64,000 nt of DNA from positions 1,409,001 through 1,473,000 of the forward strand of contig NZ_CP021912.1 in the NCBI RefSeq assembly GCF_003264115.1, written 5' to 3'. Both the position numbers and the translations under genes were made by a program. Below are positions 1 to 8,472 of the stretch, one piece after another (the first letter of the stretch is position 1; every line of letters begins with the position of its first letter). This stretch comes from Erythrobacter sp. KY5 (lineage in GTDB: Bacteria; Pseudomonadota; Alphaproteobacteria; Sphingomonadales; Sphingomonadaceae). The notes under the pieces are model-generated. The model did no database searches, was not told the origin of the DNA, and worked only from the letters and a program-made list of their open reading frames with translations.

Positions 1-1628
1 GCTTCGTCTTCGTCGGCGCGCAATTTGTCGAGATAGGTCCATATCCGGCTGACGACGACGGAGCCTTCGCCGACCGCGCTGGCAACGCGCTTGACCGAGC
101 CCGAGCGCACATCGCCAACTGCGAAGATGCCGTCTGTGCCGGTTTCGAACGGGGTCTCGCGCCCGACCTCTGCGCCTGTTCGCACAAAGCCATTGTCCTC
201 TGTTTCGACGAGCCCTGAGAGCCACTCGGTGTTGGGGGCCGCCCCGATCATGATGAACAGTGCGCGCGTATCGAGCCGGCGCTCTCCATCATTACCGAAA
301 AGAGTGACACCGTTCAGCCAGTCTTCGCCGTGAAGGGCGGTCACTTCGGTGTTGTAATGGATGTTGATCCGGTCATCGGCCTCCAGCCTGCTCGAAAGAT
401 AGCTCGACATGGACGAGGCGAGACTGTCCGAACGCACGACAAGGTGAACGCATCTGGCGCTGCGCGACAGGTACATCGCGGCCTGCCCTGCCGAATTGCC
501 GCCGCCGATCACAACCGCTTCGGTGTTGGAGCAGAACCGCGCTTCCATTTCGGTCGCGGAATAGAAGATGCCGGCACCTTCGAGACGTTCGAGGTTGTCG
601 AGCGGCAGGCGCCGGTATTGAACCCCGGTGCTCACCAGAACGGCCTTGGCACAGATTTCGTCGTCATCGTCGAGCTTGGCGCAAAACGAACCATCCTCGC
701 GCTTGGTCAGTCCGATCACGCGGCGCGGCATGACAAAGCGCGTTCCGAATTTCAGCGCCTGTATCTGTCCGCGATAGGTCAGATCAGTGCCGCTGATGCC
801 GGTCGGAAAGCCCATGTAGTTTTCGATCCGGCTCGACGTTCCGGCCTGACCACCCACTGCCATATCCTCGATCACCAGCGCATCGAGCCCTTCGGATCCT
901 GCATAGACTGCCGCCGCGACACCTGCAGGGCCGCCGCCGACGATCAACAGGTCGAACTCGCGCTGTGAGCAGATGTCGAGGTCGAGATTGAGAAATTGCG
1001 CGACCTTGCGCGGGGTGGGATCGTTGAGCTTCTGATCGGTCCCGAGGATCACGCCGGGTTCGTGGTTCAGAATGTCGCACGCTTCCAGCGTCTCGCTATC
1101 GCCCGAATCCATATCGTAGCTCGAAAAGGGAATGCGGTTGCGCGACAAGAACCGTTCGACTTCCTGCACCGCGCCATCGCGGTCGGCTCCGATCACTTTC
1201 ACCGAACCGTTGGACATTTCAAACTGAGCGCGGCGCCTCGCGGCGAAGACCGTTATGATGTGGTCCGACAGCTCCGGAATGCGCTCCATCAGCCTGAGCA
1301 TGTCGGGGCGCGGCGCTTCAATCACGCGTGTGTCCTTGGCCGCCCGCATCTTGAGATAATTGGTGCCGCGATTGAGAAAGCCGATCTCGCCCATGAACTG
1401 TGTCGGACCCAGCGACGCCTCGAGCAAACGCTCACCCGTATAGGGATCGACCACTTCGATCTCGCCTTCGAGGACGTAGACGAAGGTGTCCATCGGATCG
1501 CCGATATCGGCCACGGTGTCGCCTTTGGAATAGCTGCGTTCGTGGCCGATCTTGCAAATCTCTTCGACATGGGAATCCGCCAGTGGCACGCGGCGCATCG
1601 TCTCAAGGTCTTGTCCGAGTTGCTCCAC
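1..1628 (-). CDS. Cyclic nucleotide-binding, thioredoxin reductase-like FAD oxidoreductase (3' end outside window)
   Basis: The translation shows an N-terminal cNMP-binding fold (about residues 10-120, containing FMGEIGFLNRG), a glutaredoxin/thioredoxin-like linker (about 135-215), then an NAD(P)/FAD pyridine nucleotide oxidoreductase with two Rossmann motifs (LLIVGGGPAGVAAA and AVVIGGGNSAGQAA) and the FAD-contacting GIFAVGDVR. Where thioredoxin reductase has its CxxC this protein reads YSATEMEAR, so the redox disulfide is absent. That substitution recurs in cNMP-domain members of this family as I remember them. I chose the GTG at 1628 because GGAG lies 9 nt upstream and the cNMP domain needs this reading. 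It lies 44 nt downstream of the DUF885 gene on the same strand, probably one transcript. The C-terminus runs off the window. Substrate unknown. Confidence 0.85.
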   Translation of the reverse strand, partial: MEQLGQDLETMRRVPLADSHVEEICKIGHERSYSKGDTVADIGDPMDTFVYVLEGEIEVVDPYTGERLLEASLGPTQFMGEIGFLNRGTNYLKMRAAKDTRVIEAPRPDMLRLMERIPELSDHIITVFAARRRAQFEMSNGSVKVIGADRDGAVQEVERFLSRNRIPFSSYDMDSGDSETLEACDILNHEPGVILGTDQKLNDPTPRKVAQFLNLDLDICSQREFDLLIVGGGPAGVAAAVYAGSEGLDALVIEDMAVGGQAGTSSRIENYMGFPTGISGTDLTYRGQIQALKFGTRFVMPRRVIGLTKREDGSFCAKLDDDDEICAKAVLVSTGVQYRRLPLDNLERLEGAGIFYSATEMEARFCSNTEAVVIGGGNSAGQAAMYLSRSARCVHLVVRSDSLASSMSSYLSSRLEADDRINIHYNTEVTALHGEDWLNGVTLFGNDGERRLDTRALFIMIGAAPNTEWLSGLVETEDNGFVRTGAEVGRETPFETGTDGIFAVGDVRSGSVKRVASAVGEGSVVVSRIWTYLDKLRADEDE

Positions 1629-1672
1629 CTGATCTCACTCCAAATGCGGCCCGCAAAGGCGGCGGGGGCACC

Positions 1673-3538
1673 CTAGGCGCGGGCGTCCCTGATATAGCGA
1701 CCGACTGTCTTGCCGACCACGTCGAGCGGCGCATTGCCGCCCAAGATGACAGCAGTGTTGAATGCGCGGAAATCGTAAGCACTGCCAAGCTCGGCCTGAG
1801 CGCGGCTGCGCTGGCGCAGGATCTCGGAGTGCCCGATCTTGTATGAGCACGCCTGACCCGGCCAGCTGCAATAACGATCGACCTCGCTTGCGACTTCCTC
1901 TTCCTTGGAGCCGTTGCGCTCGACGAAGAACTGGCGCGCCTGCTGGCGTGTCCAACGCTTGTTGTGGAGGCCGGTATCAACGACGAGGCGACAGGCGCGG
2001 AAGGCGAGGCTTTGAAGGTATCCGAGCCGTCCGACCTTGAAGTCGTCATAAGCGCCCAGCTCATCGGCCATCTGCTCGCCATAAAGCGCCCAGCCTTCGC
2101 TGAACGCGCCGAATGCCAGGATCGAGCGGATGAGCGGCAGGCGGTTTGAATATTCGCCCTCCCACACATGGCCGGGGATCGCTTCGTGGAAGGTGAGGTC
2201 TGGAAGGTCGTATTTGCGGTGCAGGTCGGTCGTGCGAAGGTTGATCCAGAACCGGCCCGGTATCTTCCCATCCTTGCTGCCAGCCCCGCCATAAGCGCCC
2301 GGCGCACCCGCTTCTTCAGCAACCGGAATGCGGCGCACTTCCATGTTGGGGTCAACCAGCTCGGTGAAGGCGCGCGGCATTTGCGCCTTGATCCATTGGA
2401 TCTGTTCATCGATGAATTCGAAGATTTCCTCGCGCCCCTTGTCCCCTTCGGAAAACTGGTAGCGCGGGTCTTCGGATAGGCCTTGCATCCGTTCGCCCAC
2501 GGTGCCCTGCGTGTAGCCAAGCTCGCGCAGGATCGGGTCCATACGGCCATGCAATTCGGCCAGCTCCTCGAGACCCTGCTCATGGATTTCGTCAGGGGTG
2601 AGCGACGTGGTGGTCGAGGCGCTGGTCGACCAGCTGTACCATTCCTCGCCCTCAGGCTGCGCCCACATTCCGGCACTTGAGCCTGCAAGGCCGCGCTGGA
2701 TTTTCAGTTCTGCAAGCTGGCGCTGGAGCGCGGGGACGATTTTCCCGCTCGTAATCGCCTCGGCCTGCTGAGCGGCTGCATTCGCAGCAGCGAGATCGGA
2801 AGCACGCAGCGGCTCAGCATAGGCGCCGCCCGCATCGGCAGCTGCCGCGATGTTCGCTTCCATCTGGGCGATGGTCTTGTCGAGCAGGAAGTCGGGCGGG
2901 ACAAGGCCCATGCCGCGCGCTTCCTGAATACGGTCAAGCTCGCCATCGAGGACCGCGCTGACTTCATTCAGTCGGCCAAGGTAATATTCAACGTCCTGCG
3001 CATCGCGCAGCGGCTGGGTCGCGCCGAAGAAACGCGGGAAGTCGATATAGCCGCCGACATTCTGGATCACGAGATAGGGCGCATTGCGCCAGCTGCCGAC
3101 CGCGACATCGCCATAAGGCAGGTTCATGCCGTCGATAGCCTTGGAAAAGGCGCTTTCGACGACCTCGAAACCTACCTGCTGATCGGCGGTCAGACCTTGC
3201 TTTGGGTAGTTGCGCGCGTCGGCGAGCAATTCGGTAAGGGTGGTCTTGTAAGCCTCGCGCCCTTCGCCGCCACTCGCGCCAAGCGTACCGCGCCAGTCTG
3301 CGAACTCGCCGGTATCGACGCCAAGTCCGGTCGCACGGCCCGGTTCATGCCGCAGCATCGCATAGGCAATGCGGTCGAGCATTTCGTCGGGGCCATACGT
3401 GGCCGGTGCGCCGGTGACGGGTTCGTACGCCGCCCCCGCACATCCTGGGAGCAGCGCAATCGCAGAAACGCCGCCAAGCCCGGTGCCAATTCGACCCAGA
3501 GCTTGGCGGCGTGTGAAGTTTGTTGGAATGTCGTTCAT
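1673..3538 (-). CDS. DUF885 family exported lipoprotein, putative metal-dependent peptidase
   Basis: 621 aa. The N-terminus has a twin-arginine-like TRRQAL followed by a hydrophobic stretch and a lipobox-like LLPGC, so a secreted lipoprotein is likely. The body matches the DUF885 family: long helical repeats and, toward the C-terminus, FHEAIPGHVWEGEY, whose HEAIPGH resembles a zinc-binding HExxxGH site. The family is annotated as putative peptidases but physiological substrates are poorly known. I placed the start at the ATG at 3538 (MNDIPTNF), because the longer open frame adds 12 residues in front of the signal peptide. It precedes the cNMP flavoprotein gene by 44 nt on the same strand. Confidence 0.85.
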   Translation of the reverse strand: MNDIPTNFTRRQALGRIGTGLGGVSAIALLPGCAGAAYEPVTGAPATYGPDEMLDRIAYAMLRHEPGRATGLGVDTGEFADWRGTLGASGGEGREAYKTTLTELLADARNYPKQGLTADQQVGFEVVESAFSKAIDGMNLPYGDVAVGSWRNAPYLVIQNVGGYIDFPRFFGATQPLRDAQDVEYYLGRLNEVSAVLDGELDRIQEARGMGLVPPDFLLDKTIAQMEANIAAAADAGGAYAEPLRASDLAAANAAAQQAEAITSGKIVPALQRQLAELKIQRGLAGSSAGMWAQPEGEEWYSWSTSASTTTSLTPDEIHEQGLEELAELHGRMDPILRELGYTQGTVGERMQGLSEDPRYQFSEGDKGREEIFEFIDEQIQWIKAQMPRAFTELVDPNMEVRRIPVAEEAGAPGAYGGAGSKDGKIPGRFWINLRTTDLHRKYDLPDLTFHEAIPGHVWEGEYSNRLPLIRSILAFGAFSEGWALYGEQMADELGAYDDFKVGRLGYLQSLAFRACRLVVDTGLHNKRWTRQQARQFFVERNGSKEEEVASEVDRYCSWPGQACSYKIGHSEILRQRSRAQAELGSAYDFRAFNTAVILGGNAPLDVVGKTVGRYIRDARA

Positions 3539-3574
3539 GCGCTCATGGCTTACCGGGCGCATGACGCGTGTCAA

Positions 3575-3949
3575 TCAGCTCTTCAGATCGCCGGGCACGA
3601 CACCGCCAGCAAGCGCGATCTTGTTCATCACGGCGCGGTGGAGAGCGATGTTCTGCTCTGCCGTGCCCGAATAGTCGACCATCCCGAGTTCGGTGGCGAG
3701 TTCCTTGCGGTTCTCATAGCTCGGATCGATCTTCACCAGCTTCATCAGGTCGACGATCGAGGTCTGCCAGTTCAGCTTGTCAGCGCCCGGAATGTTGCCA
3801 ATGCGGTTTTCCACCTCGTCAAGCGTGATTGCGGCGCGCTCTTTGGGTCCGCTTGTCGCGGTTGGTTTGGTGTCCGGCCTGTCGACCGGCTTCTTATCCT
3901 CTTCATCGTCGCCAAAAATCGCGTTCTTGATTGAGCTGAAAATTCCCAT
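3575..3949 (-). CDS. DUF3597 domain-containing protein
   Basis: 124 aa starting MGIFSSIKNAIFG, the usual amphipathic opening of DUF3597 proteins. A charged linker follows, then the conserved core KLNWQTSIVDLMKLVKID...RKELATELG and HRAVMNKIALAGGVVP. The family resembles LysM-associated small proteins and has no established function. GGAGAG lies 5 nt before the ATG at 3949, which favours it over an upstream in-frame ATG. The gene is 36 nt upstream of the DUF885 gene on the same strand and could head that transcript. No signal peptide is visible. Confidence 0.85.
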   Translation of the reverse strand: MGIFSSIKNAIFGDDEEDKKPVDRPDTKPTATSGPKERAAITLDEVENRIGNIPGADKLNWQTSIVDLMKLVKIDPSYENRKELATELGMVDYSGTAEQNIALHRAVMNKIALAGGVVPGDLKS

Positions 3950-4048
3950 GTGTCTCTCCATTTTACCGTCCATCGGGCACGCTAAACGCTAGTCACCACT
4001 TGTGCCAGTGCTATGACAGTTTCGCGCTTTAAAGGAGCTTCTCGTAAA

Positions 4049-4276
4049 GTGACCGTAGACCTTGTTCTGTCGATCGTGATGCTTGCCGCGATCCTGCTTT
4101 TGCTGGGTGCCTATGCCATGTGGAAGCGCACCGGCGAGGCGAAACAGCCCGCGCTCATGGTCGTTCTTGCGATTGTGGCGATTGCGAATGTGCTGATCTG
4201 GACAATTCCCAATTCGGACGGGTCATCGCCGATGGGGAGTGCGCCGGATGCGAGCGGGGCGGCTGAAGGGCAATAG
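4049..4276 (+). CDS. Small two-helix membrane protein
   Basis: 75 aa with two predicted membrane helices (about residues 3-23 and 36-54) and a short polar Ser/Gly/Ala-rich tail. I used the GTG at 4049 because AAAGGAG sits 11 nt upstream. An ATG at 4013 would add 12 basic residues that look like leader sequence. The product is unrecognised; it looks like the conserved hypothetical proteins common in sphingomonads. It is transcribed divergently from the DUF3597 gene and its 3' end is built into an intrinsic terminator. Confidence 0.65.
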   Translation: MTVDLVLSIVMLAAILLLLGAYAMWKRTGEAKQPALMVVLAIVAIANVLIWTIPNSDGSSPMGSAPDASGAAEGQ

Positions 4277-4294
4277 GTTCAGCCGCCCGCTTTT
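4257..4294 (+). terminator. Intrinsic terminator overlapping the stop codon of the small membrane protein
   Basis: An 11-bp perfect inverted repeat (4257-4267 with 4278-4288, GGGCGGCTGAA/TTCAGCCGCCC) with a 10-nt loop is followed by GCTTTTG. The stop codon of the preceding gene (4274-4276) lies in the loop. It separates that gene from the convergent TonB-like gene. Confidence 0.75.
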
Positions 4295-4301
4295 GCCCGC
4301 C

Positions 4302-4991
4302 TTACTGCGGAATTTCCCACGCAACCTGATTGGAATAGCGCCCTGCAACCGGCGCTCCGTTGCTGTCGCGCGCCGGATTAAACCGAGCGCGGCTCTCAAT
4401 CAGGCGGCAGGTCGCCTCGTCTAGCGCCGTGTGCCCGGTCGAGCGGGTGATGGAGCAATCCGTGACCTTGCCACTTGCATCAATGCTGAGCGTGAAGCCG
4501 GCAACGCCCGAGTAACCGCGATTGATCCACGGCGTGAGATAATCACGGTCGGTGATCCAGCGGCCCGGGCTCCCGCGCGGCGCGGCCGCCACCGGGTCAT
4601 AGCGCGGTGAAGGAGTGGGGAGCACGAAATCGCCGCCGACCCCGCCTGTATCAATCTCGCCAAGACCGGGCAGGCCCGTGATCGGTCCGCTTGTGTCCAG
4701 GCCAACGTCAATCGGTCCTGATGGCGGGAGAGGACGCGGGGCCGGGGTTTCCGGGGCGCGGAAGTCTGTAGGATCAGCCTTGGGCGGCTCAGTGGGATCG
4801 ACCACTGGCTCGACCGGCTCCTCGATCGGTTCGATCGGGACGGTGACGCCCTTGATGCCCGGTATCTCGACAGGAGGGACGACCGTGACCGCCAGGCCAA
4901 GCACCAGAACGGCACCGACTGCGGCGGGTATTCCAAGCGCGCCTAAAGCGGCTGCGGGATTGGGACGATTTGCGGTGTTTGCATAACTCAT
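4302..4991 (-). CDS. TonB family protein (energy transducer-like)
   Basis: 229 aa. A short N-terminus is followed by one membrane helix (about 18-38, GIPAAVGAVLVLGLAVTVV), a long Pro/Glu-rich spacer and Gly-rich stretch, and a C-terminal TonB-like domain (about 150-229) with GVAGFTLSIDASGKVTDCSI, ALDEATCRLIESRARFNPA and VAWEIPQ. It would anchor in the inner membrane and reach across the periplasm toward outer-membrane receptors. No exbB/exbD neighbours are present, so it may be an accessory TonB. AGGAG lies 8 nt before the ATG. A 14-bp palindrome sits 76 bp upstream of the start. Confidence 0.85.
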   Translation of the reverse strand: MSYANTANRPNPAAALGALGIPAAVGAVLVLGLAVTVVPPVEIPGIKGVTVPIEPIEEPVEPVVDPTEPPKADPTDFRAPETPAPRPLPPSGPIDVGLDTSGPITGLPGLGEIDTGGVGGDFVLPTPSPRYDPVAAAPRGSPGRWITDRDYLTPWINRGYSGVAGFTLSIDASGKVTDCSITRSTGHTALDEATCRLIESRARFNPARDSNGAPVAGRYSNQVAWEIPQ

Positions 4992-5387
4992 GCGGACATC
5001 TCCTCTTCTTGTCGCGACGAGCGCTGCGGGGCCTGCCTGTCAGGGCCTGTTGACCTCGCAGAAGAGGAATGTTGCAACATTACATCGGGCTGGCAAGAAC
5101 TATCGAGTTGCCAAATGCGACCCGTTCGCAATCGCAACCTATTGAGAAATGGAGATTATTTGCGCGTCGGCGCAACAATCGGTCGCGATGACTTTCCGGT
5201 TGTCATCCTCGCCAGAGAGACCGTTCCATGTGCAAGTGCGTGACAGGTCGTTCGACGATGCCAAAGGCGTCGCAAGCGCGACCGCGCGACCGCAGGCGCC
5301 CAATTGAGCGAAGCGATTGAGGAACAGCGCCGAGGAGTTCGCCCGGATGGGCGAACGCCATCTGGAAACGATCAAGTGGTCGTCAAA
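4992..5387. other. Non-coding interval upstream of the TonB-like gene
   Basis: No convincing gene. It holds the ribosome-binding site and promoter region of the TonB-like gene and a palindrome (5068-5081). A 9-bp inverted repeat (5370-5378 with 5389-5397) overlaps the stop codon of the alpha/beta hydrolase and may be its weak terminator. A 78-codon minus-strand frame at 5139-5375 has no recognisable features. Confidence 0.4.
5068..5081. promoter_or_regulatory. 14-bp perfect palindrome upstream of the TonB-like gene
   Basis: AATGTTGCAACATT is a perfect dyad centred 84 bp upstream of the TonB-like start codon. This is a plausible position for a dimeric regulator. No consensus I know matches it with certainty. 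Confidence 0.35.
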
Positions 5388-6044
5388 TCACTTGATCGGA
5401 CAATCCGGCGAGAGGCGGAAGTCGAGATAGTTGTCGACGCTCGCCATCATCTCTTCCATTTCGTTTTCGAAGAAATGGTTCGCGCGCGGGATCTCGTCGT
5501 GGTGGATCGTGATGTGCTTTTGCGTGCGCAGCTTGTCGACGAGCTTCTGAACGGCGTTCGGCTGGACCACGGTATCGGCAGCTCCCTGCACGAAAATGCC
5601 GCTTGCCGGGCACGGTGCGAGGAATGAGAAATCATACATGTTCGCAGGCGGCGCGACCGAGATGAAGCCGCGCACTTCAGGGCGGCGCATCAGCAATTGC
5701 ATTCCGATCAGCGCGCCGAACGAATAACCTGCAACCCATGTGGTTTGCGCCTCGGGGTGGATAGACTGCACCCAGTCAAGCGCGCTAGCCGCGTCGGAAA
5801 GCTCACCGACCCCATTGTCGAAGCTGCCCTGAGAGCGCCCGACACCGCGAAAGTTGAAACGCAGGACCGCAAACCCCCGGTCGGCGAAGGTCTTGTAGAG
5901 CCGCTGAACGATCCGGTCGTTCATCGTGCCGCCGCCTTCAGGGTGCGGGTGCAGGATCATCGCAACCGGTGCGCGCGGGCGGGGCGGAGGAGAGAAACGA
6001 CCTTCGAGGCGGCCCTCGGGACCGGGAAAGATGACTGATGGCAT
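5388..6044 (-). CDS. Alpha/beta hydrolase, dienelactone hydrolase-like
   Basis: 218 aa with the compact fold typical of cytosolic 'alpha/beta hydrolase' proteins of about 220 aa: LHPHPEGGGTMND near the oxyanion region, FNFRGVGRSQGSFD, the nucleophile elbow GYSFGA (Ser108) and a C-terminal ANHFFENE that should supply the catalytic His. No signal peptide. The substrate cannot be told from the sequence. It is divergent from the cysteine desulfurase operon. A 9-bp inverted repeat spans its stop codon. Confidence 0.85.
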   Translation of the reverse strand: MPSVIFPGPEGRLEGRFSPPPRPRAPVAMILHPHPEGGGTMNDRIVQRLYKTFADRGFAVLRFNFRGVGRSQGSFDNGVGELSDAASALDWVQSIHPEAQTTWVAGYSFGALIGMQLLMRRPEVRGFISVAPPANMYDFSFLAPCPASGIFVQGAADTVVQPNAVQKLVDKLRTQKHITIHHDEIPRANHFFENEMEEMMASVDNYLDFRLSPDCPIK

Positions 6045-6056
6045 CTGTAGAACCTT

Positions 6057-7142
6057 GTGAAATGGGTTGCGCTGACAACCGGCTGGCAGCAGCGAGGCTG
6101 CGCTCTATATACGAGTCGCAATCCATTGTGCAATTTATCGAGAATCGTTCTCATTAAGACACGTATTTACCTCGACCACGCTGCCACTTCGCCCCTGCGC
6201 CCCGAAGCGCGTGCGGCGATGGAGGAGGGCTTTGCGCTGTGGGCGAACCCGTCCTCGCCCCATGCCGAGGGGCGCAAGGCGAAGCAGGCACTCGAAGACG
6301 CGCGCGATCGGATCAAGCGGGCGCTTGGGTGGGATGGCGAGGTGATATTCACCAGCGGTGCGAGTGAGGCGCTTGCCCTCGCGCTTGGCCGGTCGAAGGC
6401 AAAGCGCCGGGTGGTGAGCGCGATCGAGCATGACGCTGTATTCCGCGCTGCGCCAGATGCGCCGATCTTCGACGAGAACGACCCGCCCGATGGCGATACG
6501 ATCCTTTGCTTGCAGCACGTGAATTCGGAAACGGGCACCATCAACCCGGTTTCGCAAATGGCCGAGACGGTGAGGCGCACGGGCGCGCTGATCCTCTCCG
6601 ATTGTTCGCAAAGCGCGGGCAAGCTGGACCTTCCCGATGCGGACATGCTTGTGGTTTCCGCGCACAAATTCGGCGGACCGATCGGGATCGGCGCGCTGCT
6701 GGTCCGCGATTTCAATCTGCTTGAGCCTATGGGCGGGCACGAGCGGGGATACAGGCAGGGGACCGAAAATCTTCCCGGCGCAATGGGCATGGCGGCAGCG
6801 CTCGAAGCGGGTGAGTGGGCAACCACTGCTGATGAGCGCGCCAATTTTGCCAAGGCCCTGGGCGCAGACCGTCTGACCATCGGCGAAGCGGTCGATTACA
6901 TCGTCGCACTCACGCACCCAACCATGTCGGCCCAAGCGCTATTGATCCGGCTCGACGCGATGGGCATTGGGGTGTCTGCGGGCAGTGCTTGCTCCTCGGG
7001 CACGCTCAAGAAAAGCCGCGTGCTCGATGCGTTCGGCGTACAGGACGATGTCGCCTCGCGCACGATCCGGGTGAGCATCGGCTGGTCGACTACGCCGCAA
7101 GAACTGGAACAATTTGCAGAAGCTTGGAGGTCGCTCTCGTGA
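6057..7142 (+). CDS. Cysteine desulfurase family protein (first of two)
   Basis: A fold-type I PLP enzyme of the NifS/IscS family that would release sulfur from L-cysteine as an enzyme persulfide. Family sequence begins at about residue 36 (TRIYLDHAATSPLRPEAR). The PLP lysine is in SAHKFGGPIG (about K204) and the catalytic cysteine in SAGSACSSGT (about C312). The start is uncertain: the only in-frame ATG is at 6057, but conserved sequence begins 35 codons later and a TTG at 6126 is a possible start. The stop overlaps the GTG of the next gene by 4 bp, indicating translational coupling in an operon with the zinc-ribbon protein, the second desulfurase and ferredoxin. Confidence 0.85.
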   Translation: MKWVALTTGWQQRGCALYTSRNPLCNLSRIVLIKTRIYLDHAATSPLRPEARAAMEEGFALWANPSSPHAEGRKAKQALEDARDRIKRALGWDGEVIFTSGASEALALALGRSKAKRRVVSAIEHDAVFRAAPDAPIFDENDPPDGDTILCLQHVNSETGTINPVSQMAETVRRTGALILSDCSQSAGKLDLPDADMLVVSAHKFGGPIGIGALLVRDFNLLEPMGGHERGYRQGTENLPGAMGMAAALEAGEWATTADERANFAKALGADRLTIGEAVDYIVALTHPTMSAQALLIRLDAMGIGVSAGSACSSGTLKKSRVLDAFGVQDDVASRTIRVSIGWSTTPQELEQFAEAWRSLS

Positions 7143-7396
7143 CGCTCAGCCAGTGGAAAGTCTATTTCAAACTCGGCCAGTTCGCATGGCTGATCCCCAT
7201 GATCGAGGTTTGGGTCAATGACACCGCGTGGAGCGGCCTCGCCGTTCTGGCCGCGCTGTTCTGGCCGCTGATCTCGCTGCGCTGCATGAATTGCGGGCTT
7301 TCGGGTTTCAATCACAAGATTTCGGCCCATTTCCGGGGAGTGGAAACGCTTCAGAACTGTCCGAATTGCTCTAAACCCATGGTGCCCAGCGCATGA
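7139..7396 (+). CDS. Small zinc-ribbon membrane protein in the desulfurase operon
   Basis: 85 aa, begun at a GTG (7139) preceded by GGAGG and overlapping the previous stop. Residues 15-47 form one or two hydrophobic segments. Two CxxC pairs follow (CMNC at 49-52, CPNC at 74-77), the signature of a rubredoxin-like zinc ribbon. Its stop overlaps the ATG of the second desulfurase (ATGA). The function is not known. Its position between two desulfurases suggests metal binding or a role in sulfur or Fe-S handling, but this is inference. Confidence 0.75.
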   Translation: MTLSQWKVYFKLGQFAWLIPMIEVWVNDTAWSGLAVLAALFWPLISLRCMNCGLSGFNHKISAHFRGVETLQNCPNCSKPMVPSA

Positions 7397-8472
7397 TCTA
7401 TCTCGACTACCAGTCCACGACCCCGCTCGCACCCGAAGCGCGCGATGCGATGATGCGGTGGCTCGACGGGCCTGACGGGATGGCTTTTGCCAACCCGCAT
7501 TCGCCGCACAAGTTGGGGAGACTGGCCAAGGCGGCGATTGAACTCGCGCGTGAGCGTGTTGCGGCGCTGCTGCCACCGGGTGGACGCATAATCTTCACCG
7601 GCAATGCCTGCGAGGCGATCAACCTGGCGATGCGCGGATCGGGTAGCGGCGGGTCCATTTCGATATCGTCCATCGAACACGCCGCCGTATCCGAGACGGC
7701 CACCGCGCTGGGCGGTGCGCATGTCCTCAACGTGTCGAGTGAGGGCCAATGCAACACCAGGCAGGACCTGCCTGACGATTGCCGCCTTGTCGCGGTCATG
7801 GCAGTCAACAATGAAATCGGGACGATCCAGCCCACGATCGACTGGCATCGCAAGGCGAAGGAGAACAATGCGTTGTTCCTGATCGATGCGGTGCAGGCTT
7901 ATGGAAAGATCGAGATAACCCATGCCGACATGATCGCGATCAGCGCGCACAAGTTTCACGGACCCAAAGGCATCGGCGCGCTTTGGGTCCGCGACGGGCT
8001 GGAGCTTCAACCGCAGATCACCGGCGGCCTTCAGGAAGGCGAGCGCTCAGGAACGCTCAGCCCGGCTCTCATCGCAGGGTTCGGCGCGGCAGCCGCGCTT
8101 GCGAAAGAGCGCATGGCTGGGGATGAGCAACACGTCGAAGAGCTATGGAACCGCGCCCGCGACCTGTTCGACGGGTGGGAATTGAACGGCAGCGACACGG
8201 CTCGTTACAAGGGCAACTTCAACATTCGAAAGGACGGCCTCGACGTTGCGCGCCTGATGAGCGAGTGCCGCGATGTGATGTTCTCTGCGGGAAGCGCCTG
8301 TGCCAGCGGATCTGGCCGACCGAGCCACGTGCTCAAGGCCATCGGGCTCAGCGACAAGCAGGCGAAGTCCTCGATCCGCCTGGGCTGGGGGCGCTATACA
8401 TCGCCGGATGACATTGAGACTGCTGCCAAGGCGATCAATGCAGCGGCCAAGGAGCAGGAAAAGTGGGGCTGA
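7393..8472 (+). CDS. Cysteine desulfurase family protein (second of two)
   Basis: 359 aa, same family as the gene 250 bp upstream but clearly divergent from it. Key residues are present: MIYLDYQSTTPLAPEAR at the N-terminus, the PLP lysine K187 in SAHKFHGPKG, and the catalytic C303 in SAGSACASGSG. It would act as a sulfur donor to Fe-S cluster or thio-modification pathways. The ATG overlaps the preceding stop and the 3' end overlaps the ferredoxin start by 10 bp, so the four genes are tightly coupled. Two intact paralogues in one operon suggest different acceptors or a heterodimer. Confidence 0.9.
   Translation: MIYLDYQSTTPLAPEARDAMMRWLDGPDGMAFANPHSPHKLGRLAKAAIELARERVAALLPPGGRIIFTGNACEAINLAMRGSGSGGSISISSIEHAAVSETATALGGAHVLNVSSEGQCNTRQDLPDDCRLVAVMAVNNEIGTIQPTIDWHRKAKENNALFLIDAVQAYGKIEITHADMIAISAHKFHGPKGIGALWVRDGLELQPQITGGLQEGERSGTLSPALIAGFGAAAALAKERMAGDEQHVEELWNRARDLFDGWELNGSDTARYKGNFNIRKDGLDVARLMSECRDVMFSAGSACASGSGRPSHVLKAIGLSDKQAKSSIRLGWGRYTSPDDIETAAKAINAAAKEQEKWG

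Noticed and set aside
5139..5375. 78-codon minus-strand frame between the TonB-like and hydrolase genes
   Set aside because: No motif, no good ribosome-binding site, odd composition. On the plus strand a small open stretch (about 5207-5450) is interrupted by TGA and also looks fortuitous.
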